64,000 nucleotides of DNA, taken from the NCBI GenBank assembly GCA_963718695.1, contig OY970371.1, forward strand, positions 868,001 through 932,000. The letters are read 5' to 3'. The DNA is from Manganitrophus sp963718695 (GTDB taxonomy: Bacteria > Nitrospirota > Nitrospiria > SBBL01 > Manganitrophaceae). Positions 44,003 through 50,458 of the stretch are shown one piece after another. The notes below the pieces were generated by a model, which saw nothing but the letters and a program-made list of their open reading frames with translations, searched no databases and had not been told where the DNA came from. Numbering within the stretch: position 1 is the first letter of the stretch; each line of letters opens with the position of its first letter. Both the position numbers and the translations under genes were made by a program.

Positions 44003-44031
44003 TTGACAAGGAGGAGATCGTTCGGTATACC
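44003..44031 (+). promoter_or_regulatory. Promoter of the EndoU-like gene pair
   Basis: Perfect TTGACA (44003-44008), 17-base spacer, TATACC (44026-44031). Transcription would start near 44038, giving a leader of only about 10 bases before ATG 44047. Confidence 0.5.
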
Positions 44032-44046
44032 GTGTAGAAGTTAAAC

Positions 44047-44676
44047 ATGATCTCTATTCAGAGAGCCGCCTTCGTGAAGCAAAGTTCCTTTCGATTGATA
44101 CCGCTTCTTTTTTCCCTCCCCTGGAAGGGGCTCCTTCTGACCCTTCTCTTTCTTTTTCCCGCATTGGCCCTTTTCGGCGGAGAAGACTTCGCTCCAGTGG
44201 AGGGCGCTCAACCGCCCTCTCTCCTCGATTCGGTCCCAGGTCCCGGTCCATCGGCCCCTTCGGATGACGCGGCCTCCGGAATCAAAAGTGTTAAAAAGCC
44301 GCCGGCCGAAACGAAATCTCCTCGCGAATCAGAGGAAGAGGCCGCGCTGAGAAAGCGCGCCCGGCGGGCGGCCGATCGATATATCCTTTCCAATAAGACG
44401 CTCTTTGACCATGTCCTCGCCCGGCACGGACCCCAATCGACCGTTCCCGGAAAGAGCCGCTTCGTGAAAGACTTCGATGTCCGCTCCGGGATCGACTTTG
44501 TCTTGAAAAGCGCCGACGCCCGCATCCGGGCCAACACGGAGGGGCGCCGCGGATATATCTTCGAAGTGACTTATCGTACGAAGATCGGCATCAGCCCGGA
44601 GAGAAAACCGTTGAAAACATTACGCGTCGTCATTGATGAGGGGGGCCGGGTCATCACCGCCTTTCCGGTGAAGTAA
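44047..44676 (+). CDS. Exported protein with EndoU/BECR-like nuclease domain
   Basis: 209 residues. A hydrophobic signal or anchor (about 18-43), a Pro/Ser-rich linker (45-95), a basic helix (98-112), then about 90 residues that match the layout of bacterial EndoU-type toxin domains. These are D-H-V-L-A-R-H-G with H122 and H127, G-K-S-R-F (135-139), a strand with Y170 and T178-K179, L-R-V-V-I-D-E-G-G and a final V-I-T-A-F-P-V-K. The His/His/Lys set and the T-A-F-P end are typical of BECR-fold RNases. The assignment is by pattern only. The small gene one base downstream would suit an immunity partner. Confidence 0.55.
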   Translation: MISIQRAAFVKQSSFRLIPLLFSLPWKGLLLTLLFLFPALALFGGEDFAPVEGAQPPSLLDSVPGPGPSAPSDDAASGIKSVKKPPAETKSPRESEEEAALRKRARRAADRYILSNKTLFDHVLARHGPQSTVPGKSRFVKDFDVRSGIDFVLKSADARIRANTEGRRGYIFEVTYRTKIGISPERKPLKTLRVVIDEGGRVITAFPVK

Positions 44677-44677
44677 C

Positions 44678-45124
44678 ATGCCGATCACCTTTGCGGTTGC
44701 AGAATCGCCGGAGAAGGCCCCCCAGGGAAAGGCGCTTCTCTTTGAGCCGGAGCTGCGAGATTATTTTCGCCGGGTTTCGATCCAGATCGGGATCGCGCCG
44801 GCCGACTTGACCAACCTCGATCCGTACGGAGATGCCTTTTTTGAAGGAGCGCGGCTCTCCCATTTGGAGCGGGAGGTGGACGATCTGCGCGCGATCCTGG
44901 AGGAGCTCTATCGGAAGGGGGGGCTGCGCCGATCGCTGGAGCCGCCCGAGACCGTCGGCCTTGAGACCGAGCCGGAGGGAAAACCGTGCGGGCGCAACGG
45001 GGTTCTTCAATTTCTTCGCATGCTCAAAGCGCTCTGCCAAAAAGCGCGGAAAGAGGGTCGAACCGCTGGTCGCCATCGGAGATTAATCATTGTAGGGGCA
45101 GGCCCCCGTGCCTGCCCGGTTTGA
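44678..45124 (+). CDS. Partner protein of the EndoU-like gene, 3' frameshifted
   Basis: ATG 44678 lies one base after the previous stop, so translation is coupled. The body is helical (L-R-D-Y-F-R-R-V-S-I-Q-I-G-I, L-E-R-E-V-D-D-L-R-A-I-L-E-E-L-Y, L-Q-F-L-R-M-L-K-A-L-C-Q-K-A). In the annotated frame it runs through the palindromic repeat to 45124 with a repeat-encoded tail. A different frame gives V-E-P-L-V-A-I-G-D and TAA at 45084-45086, a more natural end, so a single-base indel near 45055-45065 is likely. Proposed immunity or regulatory role is an inference from position. Confidence 0.55.
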   Translation: MPITFAVAESPEKAPQGKALLFEPELRDYFRRVSIQIGIAPADLTNLDPYGDAFFEGARLSHLEREVDDLRAILEELYRKGGLRRSLEPPETVGLETEPEGKPCGRNGVLQFLRMLKALCQKARKEGRTAGRHRRLIIVGAGPRACPV

Positions 45125-45170
45125 TTCCCTGTCGCGTGACAGGGCGGCCATAGGGGGCCGCCCCTACAAT
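45089..45170. repeat. GTAGGGGC-ended palindromic repeat element (copy B)
   Basis: ATTGTAGGGGC and GCCCCTACAAT form 11-bp perfect inverted ends. Inside are three hairpins: GGGCAGGC with GCCTGCCC, CCCTGTC with GACAGGG (loop GCGT), and GGCGGCC with GGCCGCC. It shares its ends with copy A 2.7 kb away and lies between convergent genes, as REP/MITE-like elements often do. Confidence 0.7.
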
Positions 45171-45193
45171 AAACAATGCGCATGGATTCATTT

Positions 45194-47518
45194 TTAGACA
45201 GGCGTCATCGGCCCGCTTCCGTGCATTCTCGAAAAGAGTTCCCAGTCGAACGGCTTCGGGGTGATGCTGTGGAGCGGGATCGCTTCGACCGGCCCCTCCC
45301 CGCGGCAGGCGAGGAGGCAGCCGACGGCGCTCTCGGGCCGCTCCACCAGGCGATGGAGCGTTTCATAGGCGAAGTGCTGCGCGAGGGTCCGGTCGAGCGG
45401 CGTCGGCGGGGCGCCCCGCAGGGTATGGCCGAGGATGGTCGCCTTTGTTGCCACCGTCAGGGGATACTGGCCCTGGGCCGTTCGGGGGGAGGGCCACTTC
45501 GCGATCGCATGGGCGATGTAATCGACGAGCCCGTGCACCCCGCCGAGCGGGTGATGGCGATGCGGGGTCTTCTCCGCGACGACGAAGAGATGGCTCTTGT
45601 TCGGCACCCCCATCGACCGCTTGAGATTTCCTAAAATGACCTGATCGATGTAGGCGTCCGGGTCGGGATGTTCGTTCACCAAGATCCCCTCGGCGCGGGC
45701 CTGATAAGCGCAGGCCAGTGCGAGGTGGCCCGCCCCCGCGCCCATCACCTCGACGAAGAAGATGCTCCCCATCGCGGCGCTCGTCGCCTTGAGCGATTCG
45801 AGCGAATGGTTCGCCAGCGCGACCGCCGAGTGAAAGCCGAGCGAGGTCGTGCCGGCCAGGTTGTCGTCGATCGTCCCCGGCAGGCCGACCACCTGAACGC
45901 CGAACTTCTCAAAAAGGACCCGGGCCCCCCGCAGGCTCCCATCCCCCCCCATGACGACGAGGGCGCCGTTTTCGAGGTAAGGGGCGAGATTCCGCATCAC
46001 GCCTCGTTGAACCGCTTCATCCTTGAAATCTTCAAACCGGCTGCTCCCGATCGGGCTGCTGGCGTATCCGGCCATGCCGCGCATCTCCCGCTCGGTGAAT
46101 TGCTCGATCCAGTTGTTGGCCAATCCTAAGAAGCCATGACGGACGAAATGGACGGCGATCCCCAGCCGGTCGCCCGCGGCGCGAAGCTCCTTGAGCGCCG
46201 CCCCGGCGCCGGCGAAATCCCCCCCGGAGACGAGGGCGACGACCTGCCGGATTTGATTCGGCCGAAGCGTCACCCGGCCGGCCCGTTCCCGCTCGACGCT
46301 AATCCAGGCCTCGCGCGCCGTCCGCTCCCGCTCGGAGAGGCCGACCGCGGTGGAGTAGCCCGAGAGTTGTCCGTTTTCATACGCGAGAAGAACGACGTTG
46401 TCCTGCCCCTCTTTGTATTCGCCGAACTCGGAGAAGGCCTCGTGAAACGGCCTCGGATCGAGATAGGTGATCAGCGCCCGCAGCGTCGAGCTGTGGGTGT
46501 AGAGGGAGGCGACCCCTCCCTGATGGGATCGGGCGATCTGATGGATGCCGTCGACCACATCGACATAAAGATCGAAAAACGCGTTTCCGCCGGGATAACA
46601 GTAGAGAGGGTTTTTCATCAGCCGCTTGGCGGTTTTTGCATCGACCCCGAACGCCTGGCCGGCCTCTTCCGCCTCGGCGGCTTTCTCCAGACCGGTCACC
46701 CAGCCGAAATCTTGCGACTCCAACGCCGGGTAGACGGCGGCGGCTTGCACATCTTGATAATTCGAGATCAGCGCTCCGGAAACCCGCTCGAAGAGCTGGC
46801 GGGTATTCGGGCTGCTGCTGATTAAATGTTTGAAGCTCTTCGGGTCGAGGTAGTTTTCCAGATGAAGGAAATCGAGCTGTTGGCCGATCACCCCCACCAT
46901 CCGGGCGAGGGCGGCGCCGACCGCGTCGGCTTTGGAGAGTCCCTTCCCTAACTCCAGCGTATTGGCGAGACGGCAGCCGACCCGATGGGTTTTGCTTTCA
47001 ATCCGGGAGACCCCGTGCCGCATCGTAAATAAAAGGGACCGTCCGGTCAGGTTGCGCGGGAGGAGCCAGAAGCGGTCATCGCCGAGATCGAGAACGATCC
47101 GCCCCTCCGCCAATTGTGGGGTCAGTTGCGTGCGAGGGACGATCGCCACCGGCCGCCGGCCGAGCGGTTTCTGAACCGATCCGATCGGGCCCCGCAGCAG
47201 CGGGGCCAGTCCCCCTTCAGCGAGGAGGGCATTCCAGGCGGCGAAGAAAACAATCAAATCGCCGCCGCACCCTTCATTGATCAAAACGTGACGCGCCGTC
47301 CGGTATGATTCGGTGTCGGGAAATCTCTCTTGTGTCCGATCGACAAAGGCCCTAACTTTGGAGATCGCCTCTCGAGCGAGACCGACGCGATCCGCCGTTG
47401 CGGGGAGGGGGGGCGGAAAGGTAACCCCTTCCGGCGGGATTCGCCTTGTCATCGCCTCGCCATAGGCGACCAGCCTTTCCACCGTGACGAAATGAAGTTC
47501 TTCCTTTTGAGATTCCAT
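45194..47518 (-). CDS. F2,6BPase-like histidine phosphatase fused to phosphofructokinase
   Basis: 774 residues, ATG 47518. Residues 1-160 are unassigned. About 160-395 resembles the histidine-phosphatase fold of fructose-2,6-bisphosphatase: catalytic R167-H168-G169, Y-P-G-G-N-A-F-F-D-L-Y, and the second His in Y-T-H-S-S-T-L-R-A-L. About 430-770 is 6-phosphofructokinase: G-G-D-G-S at 524-528 (Gly after Asp suits ATP rather than pyrophosphate) and P-G-T-I-D-D-N, where E. coli PfkA has P-G-T-I-D-N-D. E-V-M-G-A-G-A-G-H replaces E-V-M-G-R-Y-C-G-D. Some active-site positions therefore diverge and PFK activity is uncertain. The fusion puts a putative sugar-phosphate kinase and phosphatase in one chain. 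Confidence 0.8.
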   Translation of the reverse strand: MESQKEELHFVTVERLVAYGEAMTRRIPPEGVTFPPPLPATADRVGLAREAISKVRAFVDRTQERFPDTESYRTARHVLINEGCGGDLIVFFAAWNALLAEGGLAPLLRGPIGSVQKPLGRRPVAIVPRTQLTPQLAEGRIVLDLGDDRFWLLPRNLTGRSLLFTMRHGVSRIESKTHRVGCRLANTLELGKGLSKADAVGAALARMVGVIGQQLDFLHLENYLDPKSFKHLISSSPNTRQLFERVSGALISNYQDVQAAAVYPALESQDFGWVTGLEKAAEAEEAGQAFGVDAKTAKRLMKNPLYCYPGGNAFFDLYVDVVDGIHQIARSHQGGVASLYTHSSTLRALITYLDPRPFHEAFSEFGEYKEGQDNVVLLAYENGQLSGYSTAVGLSERERTAREAWISVERERAGRVTLRPNQIRQVVALVSGGDFAGAGAALKELRAAGDRLGIAVHFVRHGFLGLANNWIEQFTEREMRGMAGYASSPIGSSRFEDFKDEAVQRGVMRNLAPYLENGALVVMGGDGSLRGARVLFEKFGVQVVGLPGTIDDNLAGTTSLGFHSAVALANHSLESLKATSAAMGSIFFVEVMGAGAGHLALACAYQARAEGILVNEHPDPDAYIDQVILGNLKRSMGVPNKSHLFVVAEKTPHRHHPLGGVHGLVDYIAHAIAKWPSPRTAQGQYPLTVATKATILGHTLRGAPPTPLDRTLAQHFAYETLHRLVERPESAVGCLLACRGEGPVEAIPLHSITPKPFDWELFSRMHGSGPMTPV

Positions 47519-47640
47519 GAGACGACCTCGCTTCGGGTTTAATCAGGTTTTCGTTTGGGTGGGGTAAATAACTATACAGCAATCAAAATGGACGGATCAA
47601 GCCCCCATTTTATCGTGTGAATGAATACAAAACGACCCCC

Positions 47641-47670
47641 TTGTATCTTACAAGTTGAATTTTATATAAT
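47641..47670 (+). promoter_or_regulatory. Promoter of the poly-HAMP kinase gene
   Basis: TTGTAT (47641-47646), 18-base spacer, TATAAT (47665-47670) in an AT-rich region. The 5' leader of about 135 bases contains an inverted repeat, GTCTTCAT 47672-47679 with ATGAAGAC 47706-47713. Confidence 0.5.
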
Positions 47671-47811
47671 CGTCTTCATATTGGGTTTTTTATGCCCTGT
47701 CTTAAATGAAGACAATATTATATCCGGGGATAGACATCTCTTTTATATCTATTCATCTAAAATTTAATCTGGGCGATTTCTTACCTTAAAAAATAACAAG
47801 GAGGGCTTGCT

Positions 47812-48873
47812 GTGGCTACCAGTTCAATGGAAAAAACGGCAAAGAGCACGCCAGCATCGAAGCAGAAAGCAAAAACAAACCGAGCGGGTTCTGCGAAGAA
47901 CGGCAGGAGTCAGGCCGGGGGCGGCGGTGAATCGATGTTGGGCACCCTCCTTGAGGCACTCAAGGCAGTAAAAGCGGGAGATTTCTCGGTGCGGATGCCG
48001 GTGGTGAAGGACGGCATCATGGGCGAGATTGCAAGAGCGTTCAATGACGTCGTCGACCTGAATGAGGGGATGGCGGAAGAATTTGTCCGCGTCGGAACGA
48101 TCGTCGGCCAGGAAGGGAAAATGACCGAACGGGCTTCGCTCGGCACCGTCAGGGGCGCCTGGGCAACGAGCATCGATTCGATCAATGCGCTCATCGGGGA
48201 TCTGGTTCGTCCGACCACGGAGGTCGGACGCGTGATCACCGCCGTCGCCCACGGAGATCTATCCCAAAAGATGGTTCTGGAGATTGACGGCAGACCGGTG
48301 AAAGGAGAGTTCCTTCGGATCGGTACAACAGTGAATATCATGGTGGACCAGCTGAGCTCGTTTGCCGCGGAGGTGACGCGTGTGGCGAAGGAAGTGGGCA
48401 ACGAAGGGAAACTCGGCGGTCAGGCCGATGTGAAAGGGGTCTCCGGAACCTGGAAGGACTTGACCGACAACGTGAACCAGCTCGCCGGCAACTTAACTTC
48501 TCAGGTGCGTAACATCGCGAAGGTGACCACGGCCGTCGCGAAAGGAGACTTGTCCCAGAAGATCACCGTCGATGCCAAGGGCGAGATCCTGGAGCTCAAA
48601 AATACGATCAATACCATGGTGGACCAGCTGAACTCCTTTGCCGCGGAGGTGACGCGTGTGGCGAAGGAAGTGGGTACCGAAGGAAAGCTCGGCGGCCAGG
48701 CCGAAGTGAAAGGAGTCGGAGGAACTTGGAAAGATTTGACCGACAACGTGAACCAGCTGGCGGGGAATCTGACCGCTCAGGTGCGTAACATCGCGAAGGT
48801 GACCACGGCCGTCGCGAAAGGGGACTTTCGCAGAAAATTACGGTCGATGCCAAAGGCGAAATCCTGGAACTGA
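47812..48873 (+). CDS. Poly-HAMP kinase, N-terminal frame
   Basis: 353 codons from GTG 47812: a Ser/Lys-rich start (1-40), a first HAMP region (L-E-A-L-K-A-V-K-A-G-D-F-S-V-R-M-P), a diverged unit (Q-E-G-K-M-T-E-R-A-S-L-G-T) and two full 92-residue units. The frame goes off at about 48827, where one T is missing from G-D-F-S-Q-K, and stops at 48873. Confidence 0.8.
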   Translation: MATSSMEKTAKSTPASKQKAKTNRAGSAKNGRSQAGGGGESMLGTLLEALKAVKAGDFSVRMPVVKDGIMGEIARAFNDVVDLNEGMAEEFVRVGTIVGQEGKMTERASLGTVRGAWATSIDSINALIGDLVRPTTEVGRVITAVAHGDLSQKMVLEIDGRPVKGEFLRIGTTVNIMVDQLSSFAAEVTRVAKEVGNEGKLGGQADVKGVSGTWKDLTDNVNQLAGNLTSQVRNIAKVTTAVAKGDLSQKITVDAKGEILELKNTINTMVDQLNSFAAEVTRVAKEVGTEGKLGGQAEVKGVGGTWKDLTDNVNQLAGNLTAQVRNIAKVTTAVAKGDFRRKLRSMPKAKSWN

Positions 48874-48890
48874 AAGACACCATCAACGTC

Positions 48891-49478
48891 ATGGTGGACC
48901 AGCTCCGATCCTTCGCCGCGGAGGTGACGCGTGTGGCGAAGGAAGTGGGTACCGAAGGAAAACTCGGCGGTCAGGCCGATGTGAAAGGGGTCTCCGGAAC
49001 CTGGAAAGACTTGACCGACAACGTGAACCAGCTCGCCGGCAACTTAACTGCTCAGGTGCGTAACATCGCGAAAGTGACGACGGCCGTCGCGAAAGGCGAC
49101 TTCTCCCAGAAAATCACAGTCGATGCCCGCGGCGAAATCTTCGAGCTCAAAAACACGATCAACATCATGGTGGACCAGCTCCGATCGTTTGCCGCGGAAG
49201 TGACTCGTGTGGCGAAAGAAGTGGGTACCGAAGGGAAACTCGGCGGCCAGGCGGAGGTGAAAGGTGTCTCCGGAACCTGGAAGGACTTGACCGACAACGT
49301 GAACGAGCTCGCCGGCAACTTAACCGCTCAGGTGCGTAACATCGCGAAAGTGACGACGGCCGTCGCGAAAGGCGACTTGTCCCAGAAAATACGGTCGATG
49401 CCCAAGGCGAAATCTTGGAGCTCAAAAACACGATCAACGTCATGGTGGACCAGCTTCGATCGTTTGCTGCGGAGGTGA
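48891..49478 (+). CDS. Poly-HAMP kinase, internal frame (HAMP units)
   Basis: Two HAMP units read without a break from 48891 to about 49388. A missing C then turns the I-T-V-D text into frame noise that ends at 49478. It has no start signal of its own and is only part of the locus 47812-53004. Confidence 0.5.
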   Translation: MVDQLRSFAAEVTRVAKEVGTEGKLGGQADVKGVSGTWKDLTDNVNQLAGNLTAQVRNIAKVTTAVAKGDFSQKITVDARGEIFELKNTINIMVDQLRSFAAEVTRVAKEVGTEGKLGGQAEVKGVSGTWKDLTDNVNELAGNLTAQVRNIAKVTTAVAKGDLSQKIRSMPKAKSWSSKTRSTSWWTSFDRLLRR

Positions 49479-49753
49479 CTCGTGTGGCGAAAGAAGTGGG
49501 TACCGAAGGGAAACTCGGCGGCCAGGCGGAGGTGAAAGGGGTGTCCGGAACCTGGAAAGATCTTGACCGACAACGTGAACCATCTCGCCGGCAACTTAAC
49601 CTCTCAGGTGCGTAACATCGCGAAAGTGACGACGGCCGTTGCGAAAGGCGACCTTGTCCCAGAAAATCACCGTCGATGCCAAAGGCGAAATCTTCGAGCT
49701 GAAAAACACGATCAACGTCATGGTGGACCAGCTCCGACTCGTTTGCCGCGGAG

Positions 49754-50458
49754 GTGACTCGCGTGGCGAAAGAAGTGGGTACCGAAGGAAAACTCGGCGG
49801 TCAGGCGGAAGTGAAAGGTGTGTCCGGTACGTGGAAAGATCTCACCGACAACGTGAACCAGCTCGCCGGCAACTTAACTGCTCAGGTGCGTAACATCGCA
49901 AAGGTGACGACGGCGGTCGCAAAAGGAGACTTGTCCCAGAAGATCACGGTCGATGCCAAAGGCGAAATCTTCGAGCTCAAAAACACGATCAACGTCATGG
50001 TGGACCAGCTGAGCTCCTTCGCCGCCGAGGTGACTCGTGTGGCGAAAGAAGTGGGTACCGAAGGAAAACTCGGCGGCCAGGCGGAAGTGAAAGGGGTTTC
50101 GGGAACCTGGAAAGACTTGACCGACAACGTGAACCAGCTGGCGGGAAACTTGACCGCTCAGGTGCGTAACATCGCAAAGGTGACCACCGCCGTCGCGAAA
50201 GGCGACTTGTCCCAGAAGATCACCGTCGATGCGAAAGGCGAAATCTTGGAGCTGAAAAACACCATCAACATCATGGTGGACCAGCTCAACTCGTTCGCCG
50301 CAGAGGTGACTCGTGTGGCGAAGGAAGTGGGAACCGAAGGAAAGCTCGGCGGCCAGGCGGAAGTGAAGGGAGTCTCCGGAACCTGGAAAGATTTGACCGA
50401 CAACGTGAACTCATGGCCGGCAACTTCACTACTCAGGTGCGTAACATCGCAAAGGTGA
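49754..50458 (+). CDS. Poly-HAMP kinase, internal frame (HAMP units)
   Basis: Bases 49754-50410 hold more than two and a half perfect HAMP units; a missing base at about 50411 (N-V-N then a shifted tail) breaks the frame. Not an independent gene. Confidence 0.5.
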   Translation: MTRVAKEVGTEGKLGGQAEVKGVSGTWKDLTDNVNQLAGNLTAQVRNIAKVTTAVAKGDLSQKITVDAKGEIFELKNTINVMVDQLSSFAAEVTRVAKEVGTEGKLGGQAEVKGVSGTWKDLTDNVNQLAGNLTAQVRNIAKVTTAVAKGDLSQKITVDAKGEILELKNTINIMVDQLNSFAAEVTRVAKEVGTEGKLGGQAEVKGVSGTWKDLTDNVNSWPATSLLRCVTSQR

